A DNA stretch of 64,000 nucleotides from JAEUHM01 sp964538625 (GCA_964538625.1 CAZIGH010000018.1:21059-85058), one strand, 5' to 3'; counted from the first letter of the stretch, positions 41,011 through 49,596 are shown. Notes: generated by a model from the sequence alone, not told the origin. Numbers and translations are program-made.

Positions 41011-41409
41011 TCAGTGGCATCCGCAGCCCTCGCCGCAGCCGCCCTTTTTCATCACCTCGTCCTTCGTGGGAACTCTGCCGGTTTCCAGCGTTCTGGAAAC
41101 AAAACCGCTGACAAGCTCTGCCACGCCCTGCAAGACGTCCTGGGCTTGGTGAAAGGCAGCTATCCCGTCGTGGTTGTCTGCCTCAGCCTTCAACTCCACG
41201 AGCTCCTGCACCTCCTCATCGGCTATCTCCTCGCCGTGATGCTGGCGGTGCTGCATGGAGCGGGACTTGGTCATCAGGGCGCGGTAGAGATTCACCGCAT
41301 CTTCGTCGGCGAGAAAAGCCTCTGCCTGCTCGCGGGCCGAGATGAGCTGGCTGTCTTCAGCGATGGCCACGCAGAGGGCCTGGAGTCTTTCTTCAATGAG
41401 TGTTGTCAT
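41011..41409 (-). CDS. YlbF/YmcA-like protein with cysteine-rich C terminus
   Basis: This 132-residue, mainly helical protein matches the YlbF/YmcA (RicA/RicF) family: SQLISAREQAEAFLADEDAV followed by LYRALMTKSRSMQ is the typical pairing. In Bacillus these proteins form a complex with YaaT that stimulates RNase Y and carries Fe-S clusters. Here the tail ends KKGGCGEGCGCH, with three Cys and a His in ten residues. I start at the ATG at 41409, near the family's usual N terminus; 41463 would overlap the upstream gene by 10 nt. It is the last of a three-gene minus-strand run. Confidence 0.72.
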   Translation of the reverse strand: MTTLIEERLQALCVAIAEDSQLISAREQAEAFLADEDAVNLYRALMTKSRSMQHRQHHGEEIADEEVQELVELKAEADNHDGIAAFHQAQDVLQGVAELVSGFVSRTLETGRVPTKDEVMKKGGCGEGCGCH

Positions 41410-41453
41410 GGGAAGGTCCATCGCACACTCCGCAGGTGAAAGCCAGTGCATCT

Positions 41454-42857
41454 TCAGCGCCATTCCTTGAGCCGCTCCGGGAAGGGGCAGTCCGCGCAGT
41501 TGCTGTCATCCTCCAGGCAGAAGTCTTCATACAACTGAAGCAGGCCCTGCTGGTGGAAGACGCGCTTCTGGAATACGCAGGCAAGCGGCGACTCGCCGAA
41601 GAGCCGGGTCCGGGCGAGATGGACCTTCTTGTTGTCCAGACGCGCAGGCAGCTTGCAGAAGCTATCCCACAACTCTTCCCGCTCCGGCATGAGGAGAGGA
41701 TAAACCACATTTGCCAGCATCTCCTGAACCCTTGTGCCACCTATCAGCGCCACTGGGCGCTGCGCTGGGTCGGCCAGCAGGGTGTAATGGCGGTCCCAGT
41801 AGTCATGGTGAAGAGCCAGAAGGCACGCGCTCCATGCGGAGGCATCCCACTTGGCAGGATCGCGCAAGGGTGCCAGGACAGACTTCCACCGGCTAAGAAG
41901 AGAGGCCAGCGCACCGAGACGGCGCTGTGGATGATTGCCGGGTCGGCTGCCGGAGGTACGCCAAATGAGGCGCTGTGCAGGGTCGTTCCAACGGCCAAAC
42001 TCCGCCCTTTGCTTCCACCACGTTTCCCAAAGGCTGCGGAGGTAACCCTTGGTATCTTCACGCGTTTCGTCAAAAGCCACGGACTCCAGAAAGCCTGAGA
42101 CTCCAAACAGCAGGGACTCACGTTCCGCTGGGTTGAGCGCCATCAAATCGCGAACAGGCAGACGCTGTGCCAGCATGAGAAAGGGCGTGGCGTTGCTCCG
42201 GTAGCCTAGCGCCTGGCTCAGCGCTTGATACACCGCCTGCTCTCGTCCATGGGCGGTCACCCACTGGTGAATGCGGCGGGACTTGCGCTGCATTCGATAG
42301 CGGGCTGCGCATTGAATCAGTGAGGTCACTTGGTTTTCGCCCATCTCAGCCAGCGGCGCGGCGCAACGCCCCAGTCTCGCGGCAGCCTGCCGCGTGGGAC
42401 GGGCCAGTCCGTCGGTGAGATGCTCCTGCCGCAGAATCACCTGCGCCACTTCGCGATGCTCGGAAGTACGGGTGAAGAATCGCCCTTCCTCAGGCTCTCG
42501 AACAAACAAGTGCAGAACAACGCGGTTGTATGCTGGATTGGCACCGTGTTGATGACGCTCCCAGTCCCTGGCATCCGGGTCCAGTTCTATGTCTCCGTGC
42601 AGTGTCTGACCGCCGATCTCGACGGCGCACCCGGTGAAGTCCGGCCCTGCGCCTGAGTTCCACACGCCCCATTCTCGAATGACGACACGCCGCCCGTCCG
42701 TGCTAGTGAAGTCCGTACCGAACTCACCGGCAAACCACAGGCTCTGCAACTCCATCTCCGGGCGCTCAGTCAAGGAGCGTGGAACAAGCGGCTCATCCAT
42801 GCCGGAGAACACGTCCGCATGGAAGGCCTCATAAGCCCTGGCTTGTTGAAGACTCAT
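41454..42857 (-). CDS. DUF2851 family protein, PD-(D/E)xK nuclease-like with C-terminal cysteines
   Basis: This 467-residue protein of unknown function has the DUF2851 signature NSGAGPDFTGCAVEIGG, LHGDIELDPDARDWERHQHG and AYNRVVLHLFV. The arrangement PDF followed by GDIEL about 16 residues later is what a PD-(D/E)xK nuclease core looks like, so a DNA- or RNA-cutting role is a reasonable inference. The C terminus has CLEDDSNCADCP (C-x7-C-x2-C), reminiscent of Fe-S nucleases. Its start overlaps the HAD gene stop by 4 nt, and the YlbF-like gene follows 44 nt later. Confidence 0.75.
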   Translation of the reverse strand: MSLQQARAYEAFHADVFSGMDEPLVPRSLTERPEMELQSLWFAGEFGTDFTSTDGRRVVIREWGVWNSGAGPDFTGCAVEIGGQTLHGDIELDPDARDWERHQHGANPAYNRVVLHLFVREPEEGRFFTRTSEHREVAQVILRQEHLTDGLARPTRQAAARLGRCAAPLAEMGENQVTSLIQCAARYRMQRKSRRIHQWVTAHGREQAVYQALSQALGYRSNATPFLMLAQRLPVRDLMALNPAERESLLFGVSGFLESVAFDETREDTKGYLRSLWETWWKQRAEFGRWNDPAQRLIWRTSGSRPGNHPQRRLGALASLLSRWKSVLAPLRDPAKWDASAWSACLLALHHDYWDRHYTLLADPAQRPVALIGGTRVQEMLANVVYPLLMPEREELWDSFCKLPARLDNKKVHLARTRLFGESPLACVFQKRVFHQQGLLQLYEDFCLEDDSNCADCPFPERLKEWR

Positions 42858-43519
42858 GCCTTGTGAAAGCGCTCGCAGAGGTGCGGAATGGACAAGTCAG
42901 CTAGGGAATCCACCTGCATCCACGCCGCACCGAGATCCAGATGCCGCGTAGTGGGGCCAGGTACAGACACGCACTTCATGCCTGCTGCGAGCGCTGCATG
43001 AAGGCCATTGAGTGAATCCTCCAGCACGATCACATCCTCCGGCACCACCGAGAGTCTTCCCGCAGCGTGGAGGAAGAGATCCGGCGCTGGCTTGATGCGC
43101 TCCACATGATCCCGGCAGGACACGTTTTGGAAGGCGTAATCCAGCTCCAGGTAATGCAGCCAGCCCGTGACCCATGAGAGCGGACTGCTGGATGCAACGG
43201 AGCAAGGAAGGCCGTGAGCACTCGCGTCGGCAAGCAGCTCCCGCACTCCGGGCAGTGCGTCGTAGTGCGTGAGCAGCTCCCGCACCCGTGCCTCGAGCTC
43301 CCTTTCCACCGCCGCCCAGTCGAAGCTCCTCCCGGTCAGCTGTTCCAGCTCGGCCTTTGGATTGTAGTCACCGAAGTCCGTGCCCACACATTGCGCCCAA
43401 GTGGCGAGTTCAAGCGGCTGGTCATGGTATGCGTAGAACTCTTTCCACGCCTCGTAGATGGCGCTTTCGGTGTCGATGATGAGTCCGTCGAAATCAAAAA
43501 TGAGGGCGCTCAGCGGCAT
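42854..43519 (-). CDS. HAD-superfamily hydrolase (beta-phosphoglucomutase/phosphatase-like)
   Basis: This 221-residue cytoplasmic enzyme of HAD subfamily IA has the catalytic DFDGLIIDTES (nucleophile and acid/base Asp), SVASSSPLSWV (motif II), KPAPDLFLHAA (motif III Lys) and VLEDSLNGLHAALAAG (motif IV). It resembles beta-phosphoglucomutase and 2-deoxyglucose-6-phosphatase-type proteins; the substrate is not evident. The ATG at 43519 is preferred because family members begin a few residues before the DFDG motif. It overlaps the DUF2851 gene by 4 nt, so the three minus-strand genes are likely co-transcribed. Confidence 0.85.
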   Translation of the reverse strand: MPLSALIFDFDGLIIDTESAIYEAWKEFYAYHDQPLELATWAQCVGTDFGDYNPKAELEQLTGRSFDWAAVERELEARVRELLTHYDALPGVRELLADASAHGLPCSVASSSPLSWVTGWLHYLELDYAFQNVSCRDHVERIKPAPDLFLHAAGRLSVVPEDVIVLEDSLNGLHAALAAGMKCVSVPGPTTRHLDLGAAWMQVDSLADLSIPHLCERFHKA

Positions 43520-43684
43520 AGGGGATGAAGACTCGAATGGAAGGGAAATCAACCTGCTTCACGATGCGGAAAGGCTGATCTGTCGGTCCCTTGTTTCGAG
43601 CCGATTTTCTCGCCAGAACGGCCTGCACTTGTTGGATCGTAGTGAAGTTGTGAGGATGCCCCATGGCATGTTTTGCCCTGATCG

Positions 43685-43861
43685 TCAGCCGCGATCAGCC
43701 TCTCCATCCACTTGTCCAGCAGATACATGCCCGCTCGTTAAACCTCTCCTCAGTGTCACCCCGAGGTTGATCATGCCGTTGTTTGCGAGAATGCGTTCCC
43801 AGGTCGTCATCTCGAGATTCAGATCAATAAGGGACAAGTCAATGCGAGCCGTTGGGTCCAT
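43685..43861 (-). CDS. Hypothetical 58-residue protein, possibly a remnant
   Basis: The ORF begins with ATG at 43861 (a GTG at 43900 would add 13 residues) and encodes MDPTARIDLSLIDLNLEMTT followed by WERILANNG. The pattern of a short D-L-S-L-I strand and then T-x-x-E-R-I looks like the small proteins found as the first member of some toxin-antitoxin-like pairs, often ahead of a nucleotidyltransferase-like gene. No partner is present downstream on this strand. The ending is low in complexity and shares no clear family. It could be real, truncated or spurious. Confidence 0.35.
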   Translation of the reverse strand: MDPTARIDLSLIDLNLEMTTWERILANNGMINLGVTLRRGLTSGHVSAGQVDGEADRG

Positions 43862-43912
43862 CTCAGGCTCAAGCCGACTGAGATCAAAGCCGGGCGGCAC
43901 CTAGTCTGCCTT

Positions 43913-43945
43913 TTGGTGATTGGCGTTTTCAGTGATGCTCATGGG
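43913..43945 (+). pseudogene. Remnant of a metallophosphoesterase N terminus
   Basis: A GTG-started peptide of about 11 residues reads VIGVFSDAHGT, matching the first strand and Asp/His metal ligands of YfcE-like phosphoesterases (usually xIGVFSDxHGN). The following residues do not continue the family. The reading frame stays open into punA, but nothing in the next 150 nt resembles a protein domain. I read it as a truncated relic; chance similarity is possible. Confidence 0.3.
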
Positions 43946-44092
43946 ACGAATGAAACGACGATTCTGGTAACCGCGCTTTGCCTCTCCCACAAAAGCGGAA
44001 AAGCAGCGTTCGGAACCGTGCGGGCCCACGTCTCATTTCAGCCAGTCGCATTGGTTGTGGCAAAGGTGCTGATTTCGCTTCAAGTTGAGCGC

Positions 44093-44863
44093 ATGTCATT
44101 GTCATCCATCCAGTCAGCGGGGCCCAAACTGGGCGTCATCTTGGGATCCGGGCTTGGAAGTGTGGCAGAGTCTATGGGCATGGAGGCGGCCGTTCCATAC
44201 ACGGAGGTTCCCGGGCTTCATGCCTCCACGGTGCCTGGGCACGCCGGACGCTTCGTGCTCTCCAGGGTCGATGGTGTGCCGCTAGTCATAGCGCAGGGAC
44301 GCAGTCATCTGTATGAGGGACTGAGCGCTTACCAGGTCACGGCGCAGGTGAGGTTTCTTCACTCCATAGGCGTGACCACGCTGCTCCTCACGAATGCAGC
44401 GGGAGCCATCCACGCCTCCTACGCGGTAGGACATCTCATGATGCTCGCGGATCATCTCAACCTCACCGGTACCACGCCGCTGCTGGGCGGGCCGAGCTTC
44501 CATGACATGACGGAGGTTTACTCCCGGCGGTTGCGGGGCGTTTTGCGAACTACCGCTGAGGCTGCGGGAGTGCCGCTGCACGAAGGCGTGTATGCAGGGT
44601 TGCTTGGTCCTCAATACGAAACTCCCGCTGAAGTGCGGATGCTCCGCACTCTGGGCGCGGATGCAGTGGGCATGTCCACGGTGCTGGAGGCCATCCAAGC
44701 CCGTGCGCTGGGCATGGAGGTCGCGGGCATCTCCACTCTGACGAACTGGGCGGCAGGCATCGGCGGTTCAGCGCTGGACCATCATGAAGTCATCGACATC
44801 GGCAAGAGTGCTGCCACCCACCTAGAGGTGCTGATACGCGGGCTGGTGAAGGCCATGGCGTGA
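44093..44863 (+). CDS. punA: Purine-nucleoside phosphorylase
   Basis: This 256-residue cytoplasmic enzyme cleaves inosine and guanosine with phosphate to the base and ribose 1-phosphate. It belongs to the trimeric PNP/MTAP class: KLGVILGSGLGSVAESM (phosphate loop), VPGLHASTVPGHAGRF, IAQGRSHLYEG, LLLTNAAGAI, GTTPLLGG, GLLGPQYETPAEVRML (purine-binding Glu), VGMSTVLEAIQARALGM and STLTNWAAGI. The ATG at 44093 gives the family's expected N terminus; the frame extends to 43913 without similarity. A terminator follows, shared with the convergent rpsT gene. Confidence 0.93.
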   Translation: MSLSSIQSAGPKLGVILGSGLGSVAESMGMEAAVPYTEVPGLHASTVPGHAGRFVLSRVDGVPLVIAQGRSHLYEGLSAYQVTAQVRFLHSIGVTTLLLTNAAGAIHASYAVGHLMMLADHLNLTGTTPLLGGPSFHDMTEVYSRRLRGVLRTTAEAAGVPLHEGVYAGLLGPQYETPAEVRMLRTLGADAVGMSTVLEAIQARALGMEVAGISTLTNWAAGIGGSALDHHEVIDIGKSAATHLEVLIRGLVKAMA

Positions 44864-44894
44864 AAACAAAAACCCGCCGCAGGTGCGGCGGGTT
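44861..44894 (-). terminator. Rho-independent terminator of rpsT (bidirectional with punA)
   Basis: AACCCGCCGC (44871-44880) pairs with GCGGCGGGTT (44885-44894) around a 4-nt loop. Reading on the minus strand, the stem is followed by TTTGTTTTC, an ideal T-run for rpsT. In the plus direction the run is poorer, so for punA it is a weaker terminator. Confidence 0.85.
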
Positions 44895-44924
44895 CTGGGA
44901 AAAGATCTGCCCCCCGGGAGCGGG

Positions 44925-45200
44925 TTACTTCTTGGCTTCGCTGGCCTTTTTGATTTTGCTGGCGAGGCGGCTCTTGAGGCGGGAGGCGGTGTTTCTGTGA
45001 AGGACTTTGGTCTTGGCGGCCTTGTCTGCTACGGAGGCGAAGGCGCTGAGTTCGGCCTCGGCTGCTTTGGTGTCGCCCTTTTCCACGGCGGCCAGCACGC
45101 GCTTGCGGGCGGTGCGGATGCGGCTCTTCACGGTCTGGTTATGGGCCGTGCGGGCTTTCGTTCTGCGGATGTCTTTCTCTGAGGAGCGGATGTTGGCCAT
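44925..45200 (-). CDS. rpsT: 30S ribosomal protein bS20
   Basis: This 91-residue basic protein binds 16S rRNA in the small subunit body. It has the family N terminus MANIRSSEKDIRRTKARTAH, closely followed by RSRIRTARKRVL-type sequence (here KSRIRTARKRVLAAV), and the C-terminal LHRNTASRLKSRLASKIKK. Length matches the family. It is monocistronic by position, with a strong terminator, and convergent with punA. Confidence 0.95.
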   Translation of the reverse strand: MANIRSSEKDIRRTKARTAHNQTVKSRIRTARKRVLAAVEKGDTKAAEAELSAFASVADKAAKTKVLHRNTASRLKSRLASKIKKASEAKK

Positions 45201-45267
45201 AAAGTGGGGTGGGGGGCGGAAAAAGGGCGGAGCATATCGCCTGTGCGGTGCCGCTTGTCAAGCTGGG

Positions 45268-45708
45268 TTATTTCCAGCCGGTCGTCATGGCGCAGGCGAG
45301 GTCTCGCTGACCCTCCACCTGCTGGATGGCCAAGGCGTAGAGGCCGGTTTTCTTCGGGGTGGCGGAGACGACGGCACCCCAGCCGTCTGGGTGGAGCCAG
45401 GTCTTGCTGATGACCTTTCCCTCGAAATCAAGCAGCACGGCGTTGACTCTGCCTTTCGAACCTACGGGTATGCCCACGCAGAAGCGGTATTCATTTCCTT
45501 TGAAGAGCTGCACCCGGACGGCGCGGCCCATTTCCGGCTTCAGTTCGCCGTGCCAGAACTCGGCACGAAACTGAAAGCCTTCCTTTTCCAGCGGAACGGT
45601 AAGCGCCTTGGCGGAGGCCTGCGCGTCATCCTTGTCCCGGGCGGTGGCAGGGCAGGCGACGCCCAGAACCAGGCTGAGGGCAAGAAAGGCGGAACGGAAG
45701 GCTCGCAT
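45268..45708 (-). CDS. Hypothetical secreted protein
   Basis: I do not recognise this 146-residue protein. It has a signal peptide (MRAFRSAFLALSLVLGVACPATA), then a basic region (RDKDDAQASAKALTVPLEKE) and a compact domain with SKGRVNAVLLDFEGKVISKT and GLYALAIQQVEGQRDLACAM. The pattern is that of a small beta-rich exported protein. I used the ATG at 45708 because the signal peptide starts there; the ATG at 45723 would add MNTTS. It is divergent from the FHA gene and follows rpsT by 67 nt on the same strand. No functional clue is offered by context. Confidence 0.6.
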   Translation of the reverse strand: MRAFRSAFLALSLVLGVACPATARDKDDAQASAKALTVPLEKEGFQFRAEFWHGELKPEMGRAVRVQLFKGNEYRFCVGIPVGSKGRVNAVLLDFEGKVISKTWLHPDGWGAVVSATPKKTGLYALAIQQVEGQRDLACAMTTGWK

Positions 45709-45814
45709 GGACGTTGTGTTCATTGTCACTCTCATTATAGTCGGCGGTCACGAAATCTTCCATGGAAGGTTTCAGATTCCTTCACAACCCAAAAGACAAG
45801 CCCTCAAGCCCTGC

Positions 45815-46444
45815 ATGGCCAGCATCGTATTCACCCTAGCCGACGGTTCATCCTTTTCTGCGGATCTCGACTGTGAGCTGCTCACGGTGGGGCGGCATGA
45901 AGACAGTATGGTCCCGCTGGACTCGCCCTCCGTCTCCAGCCAGCACGCCACTTTGCAGCAGCGGGACGGCCAGTGGTATGTGAGGGATCTCGGCTCCCGC
46001 AACGGCACTCGCGTGAACGGTGCTGAGGTGGAGGAGGCGCTTCTGCGAGATGGTGACCGCGTGGCGTTTGGGGACATTCAGGCCATCTTTTTTGAGGGAG
46101 ATGCGGTCATCGCCGTGGCGGAACCTGTCACCACTCAGCCGTTGGTGGCCATTCCGGAACCCGAGGCCCCGCCGCCAGCCGCGCCGGTAGTGGGCCTGCC
46201 CTACACCGCGCCCAAGCCCATGAAGAAAGGTCCGCGCAAGGTCCGCCGTGAGGCAAACCTGGCCACGGGTGACGGTTGTGTGAACGCGGTCATCGTCATC
46301 ATTCTGTTCCTCGGTGCCTTTGCGGTGGGCCTGAGCTTGCGGCACTACACGGAGACCGGACGCTTCTTCTTCAATGATGTGGCGGACCGCATCTTCAAGA
46401 ACGTCAAACGCATCAAGATCGAAGCTGCACCCGAGGAACCCTGA
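45815..46444 (+). CDS. FHA-domain protein with C-terminal transmembrane segment
   Basis: This 209-residue protein has an N-terminal forkhead-associated domain (residues about 1-95), with VGRHEDSMVPLDSPSVSSQH and RDLGSRNGTRVNG, the residues that bind phosphothreonine peptides. A Pro/Ala-rich linker follows, then a basic patch and one hydrophobic segment (about 156-175) that would anchor it in the inner membrane with the FHA domain in the cytoplasm. A partner Ser/Thr kinase is not in the window. The start is the ATG at 45815, where the domain begins. Confidence 0.8.
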   Translation: MASIVFTLADGSSFSADLDCELLTVGRHEDSMVPLDSPSVSSQHATLQQRDGQWYVRDLGSRNGTRVNGAEVEEALLRDGDRVAFGDIQAIFFEGDAVIAVAEPVTTQPLVAIPEPEAPPPAAPVVGLPYTAPKPMKKGPRKVRREANLATGDGCVNAVIVIILFLGAFAVGLSLRHYTETGRFFFNDVADRIFKNVKRIKIEAAPEEP

Positions 46445-46592
46445 TGCGATCCGTCCGCAGAAAGCTCTCATTTTGGTCATCTATAAGGGTGCAGAAATGA
46501 AAGGACTTCGTAACATGCCGCCTTCCGTGGGCGTTACACCACGCCCTCGGACATCCATTTAACCCCCCACCAACCCAAACTCACACCTCATC

Positions 46593-48041
46593 ATGGCCTC
46601 ATCTGCCCTCTCTCGCCGCCGATTCCTCGGCACCACCGCCGGACTCGCCGCCGGAGCCTTCGCCACTGGACCCAACATCTTGCTTCGCGGCCAGAACGGT
46701 GCCGGCAAGCGCCTGAATCTTCTGCAAATCGGTGCTGGCGGCAAAGGCCAGTCTGACACCGGCGGCGTGACGCTGGATCACAACATCGTGGGCCTGGTCG
46801 ATGTGGCTCAGGATCGTCTGGAAGCGGCAGCCAAGGGCCGTGAGAAGCACCACCTGGACGCCGGCCAGAAGGCCCCTCCCGCGCCGAAGCTCTACAAGGA
46901 CTTCCGCAAAGCACTGGATGAACTGCACAATGAGATCGATGGCGTCATCGTCTCCACCCCGGACCACACACACTTCCCCGCTGCTATGTGGGCCATTGGC
47001 TACAAAAAGCACGTCTGTGTGCAGAAGCCGCTCTGCAACACCATCTGGGAAGTGCGTGAACTCCACAAGGCTGCCAAGGCTGCTGGCGTCGTCACCCAGA
47101 TGGGCAACCAGGGCCGCACCATGGAAGGCCAGCGCTTGGCCAAAGAATGGATCGAGCAGGGTGCCATCGGCAAACTTCAGGAAATCCGCCTGTGGACGAA
47201 CCGCCCCATCTGGCCGCAGGGCAATCTCAAAAAAGTCCCCGCCCAGGTGCCACCGACCCTCGACTGGGATCTCTGGCTCGGTCAGGAAGAGCTGGAGCCT
47301 TACTTCGAGTTCGAAATCCCAGCAGGTGTCGATGGCAAGCGGGGCAACTCCGTGCATCCCTTCAACTGGCGCGGCTGGTGGCAGTTCGGCTCCGGTGCAC
47401 TGGGAGACATGGGTTGCCACATCATGGACGCCACCTTCAGCATCCTGAACCAGGTCATCCCCACCAAGATCGAGGTCGAGTCCGGCGAGACCACCGAACT
47501 CTGCGCTCCCATGTGGTCGCACCTCAAGTATCACATGCCCGCCTCCGACAAACAGCCCGCCGTCGTCGTCTCCTGGCATGATGGCAAGCGTGATGGCGAG
47601 CCGTTCAAGCCAGAGCGTCACCCGGACATCCCGGAAGAGACCTTCAAGAAAGCTACCTCCGGCATGATGTTCATCGGCAGCGAAGGCGTGGTGTATGAAG
47701 GTGATGCCTATTGCGGCAGCCCCTCCATCTACCCGCTCACCAAGTTCACCGAGGTGCGCAAGGCCATGGCCTCAGGCGAGATCAAGAAGACCGAGGCCCG
47801 CAGCCCCATGCCCAACAACCCTCAGGGCGAGTGGGCGCACTGCATTGTCAACGGTGGCACCCCGAGTTCCAACTTCGACTACTCCTGCCCGCTCACCGAG
47901 TTCGTCCTCCTGGGCAACCTGGCCATCCGCTCCGGACAGGCCATCTCCTGGGACAAGGAAAACATGAAGGTCAGCAACGTTGAGGCCGCGAACCGCTTCG
48001 TCAAGCGCGCCGCCTACCGCGAGGGCTGGCTGAAGGCCTGA
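46593..48041 (+). CDS. Tat-exported Gfo/Idh/MocA-family oxidoreductase
   Basis: This 482-residue enzyme has a twin-arginine signal (LSRRRFLGTTAGLAAGAFA) and a Rossmann domain with a dinucleotide-binding LLQIGAGGKGQSD, followed by DGVIVSTPDHTHFPAAMWAI and HVCVQKPLCNTIWE (the EKP-like catalytic region, here QKP). The C-terminal alpha/beta domain contains GSGALGDMGCHIMDATFS. Members act on sugars with NAD(P), often bound tightly so the protein can be exported folded. Such exported paralogs are numerous in Verrucomicrobiota and Planctomycetota and have unknown substrates. A terminator follows. Confidence 0.88.
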   Translation: MASSALSRRRFLGTTAGLAAGAFATGPNILLRGQNGAGKRLNLLQIGAGGKGQSDTGGVTLDHNIVGLVDVAQDRLEAAAKGREKHHLDAGQKAPPAPKLYKDFRKALDELHNEIDGVIVSTPDHTHFPAAMWAIGYKKHVCVQKPLCNTIWEVRELHKAAKAAGVVTQMGNQGRTMEGQRLAKEWIEQGAIGKLQEIRLWTNRPIWPQGNLKKVPAQVPPTLDWDLWLGQEELEPYFEFEIPAGVDGKRGNSVHPFNWRGWWQFGSGALGDMGCHIMDATFSILNQVIPTKIEVESGETTELCAPMWSHLKYHMPASDKQPAVVVSWHDGKRDGEPFKPERHPDIPEETFKKATSGMMFIGSEGVVYEGDAYCGSPSIYPLTKFTEVRKAMASGEIKKTEARSPMPNNPQGEWAHCIVNGGTPSSNFDYSCPLTEFVLLGNLAIRSGQAISWDKENMKVSNVEAANRFVKRAAYREGWLKA

Positions 48042-48064
48042 TAGCGCAAGGCGCTCCATTCAAG

Positions 48065-48096
48065 AACCACCGCTGGGAAACTGGCGGTGGTTTTTT
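48065..48096 (+). terminator. Rho-independent terminator after the Gfo/Idh gene
   Basis: AACCACCGC (48065-48073) pairs with GCGGTGGTT (48084-48092), and the run TTTTTT covers 48091-48096. It lies 24 nt after the stop and between convergent genes. Confidence 0.85.
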
Positions 48097-48135
48097 GTGC
48101 CCGTACGCCTGGAGGCTCCGCAGCAGTGTACCGGA

Positions 48136-49596
48136 CTACGCACCCTGCTCGCTGGTATGGAAGTCCGGGTAGGCGTTGGCCGAGTGCTCGGCGAAGTCCA
48201 AGCCGTCTTCCTGCTCGGTCTTCGAAGCGCGGAGTCCTACAAAGACATCCACGGACTTGAAGACGGCATATCCCGCGCCGAACGCGCAGCCTGTGACGAC
48301 AAAGGTGCCTAGCACCTGGATGCCAAGCATGGAAGCCTGGAACCCCGTCTCATTGAACAAAGCCACACAGATGGTGCCCCACCAGCCATTGACCAGATGC
48401 ACCGGCACCGCTCCCACCGCGTCATCCAGCTTCAAGCGCTCGAGCATGATGGTGGCGAACGTGGTAAGAAGACCGGCTACGATGCCGATGACCAGGGCCG
48501 AGCCGGGCGTCACATTCGCACAGCAGGCCGTGATGCCCACCGCGCCGCCCAGCGCTCCGTTGAGCGTGATGCCCACATCTGGCCTGCGCTGTACGAACCA
48601 CATGGAGAGCATGGCTGCGAGTGCACCCGCCGCAGGAGCGACCGCCGTATTCACCGCGATTCTACCTATGGCGGCCGAAGCCGTCAGCGTGGACCCTGCA
48701 TTAAACCCAAACCAGCCGAACCACAGAAGAAACGTGCCCAGCGCGGCGAGAGGGATATTGTGACCAGCGATGAGAATGGGTGTACCGTCCCGTGCGAAAC
48801 GCCCCTCCCGCGGACCCACGACCATGATGCCAGCCAGCGCACAGGCACCACCCACACCGTGAACCACGGTGGAGCCTGCGAAATCGATGAAACCCAGGGA
48901 CTCCAGCCAGCCCTTTTCCCCGCCCCAGCCGAAGCCTCCGGCGAAGCTGCCCCACGCCCAATGACCGCAGATGGGGTAGATCAAAGCGCCCAGGATGGCC
49001 GCATAGACAAGGTAGCCCATGAACTTGGTGCGCTCAGCCATGGCTCCTGAGACGATGGTGCAGGCAGTGCCGGCGAAGACGACCTGGAAGAACCAGAAGG
49101 CCCACAGCGGGCTGTCAGCCGGAAGATCTGAAAGCCAGAACCCATCCGTACCGAGCCATCCGTTCCATGACGTCCCAAACATGAGCGCAAAGCCGACGAG
49201 CAGAAACGCGACCGTGCTGATGCAGAAGTCTAGAAAGTTCTTCATCACGATGTTGATGGAGTTCTTCGCGCGTGCCATACCCAGCTCCACCAGTGCGAAT
49301 CCGGCCTGCATGTTGAACACCAGAATGGATGCCACGAGGATCCAGACGAAGTTGATGTTGATCTGAAGCGTCTCCAGCGCGGTCTGCGAGTCCGGTGTGG
49401 ATGGCGCGGGGGACTCCGACTTGTCAGCCCCTTGTTGCGCGGCAGGGATGGCCTTGTCCAGCTTCTCGATGATGACGTCCAGCTTTTGCTCGATGGGGGA
49501 AGGTGCTGCCGCCGCCGACTGGGCGAGTGTGGAAGTGGGAGAAAGCAGGAAGCAAAAGCTGCACAGACGGATCATCAAGCGGGCGGGCAGAGTCAT
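48136..49596 (-). CDS. amtB: Ammonium transporter
   Basis: This 486-residue membrane protein belongs to the Amt/MEP/Rh family and conducts ammonium across the inner membrane. It has a signal-like first segment and a Ser/Pro/Gln-rich linker of about 60 residues with a coiled heptad (EQKLDVIIEKLDKAI), then eleven transmembrane helices. Family motifs are FALVELGMARAKNSINIVMK, TACTIVSGAMAERTKFMGYL, FIDFAGSTVVHGVGGACALA (twin-His region) and WFGWFGFNAGSTL. The ATG at 49596 is used; the frame extends back to 49674. It is the third gene of a minus-strand run after a roadblock-type gene, not after a glnK (P-II) gene. Confidence 0.92.
   Translation of the reverse strand: MTLPARLMIRLCSFCFLLSPTSTLAQSAAAAPSPIEQKLDVIIEKLDKAIPAAQQGADKSESPAPSTPDSQTALETLQININFVWILVASILVFNMQAGFALVELGMARAKNSINIVMKNFLDFCISTVAFLLVGFALMFGTSWNGWLGTDGFWLSDLPADSPLWAFWFFQVVFAGTACTIVSGAMAERTKFMGYLVYAAILGALIYPICGHWAWGSFAGGFGWGGEKGWLESLGFIDFAGSTVVHGVGGACALAGIMVVGPREGRFARDGTPILIAGHNIPLAALGTFLLWFGWFGFNAGSTLTASAAIGRIAVNTAVAPAAGALAAMLSMWFVQRRPDVGITLNGALGGAVGITACCANVTPGSALVIGIVAGLLTTFATIMLERLKLDDAVGAVPVHLVNGWWGTICVALFNETGFQASMLGIQVLGTFVVTGCAFGAGYAVFKSVDVFVGLRASKTEQEDGLDFAEHSANAYPDFHTSEQGA

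Larger units (their letters stand above)
43520..44092. other. 573-nt low-coding gap with gene remnants
   Basis: This stretch between the HAD gene and punA has no gene I can defend strongly. It holds a short minus-strand ORF (43685-43861) with a hairpin at its stop, CTGATCG (43678-43684) with CGATCAG (43692-43698), and on the plus strand, at 43913, a peptide reading VIGVFSDAHGT. That is the typical first strand and metal motif of YfcE/calcineurin-type metallophosphoesterases, after which the similarity stops at once. It looks like decayed genes. Confidence 0.45.

Noticed and set aside
45608..45814. Upstream extension of the FHA gene
   Set aside because: The frame overlaps the divergent secreted-protein gene antisense and has no domain; the FHA domain begins at the ATG at 45815.
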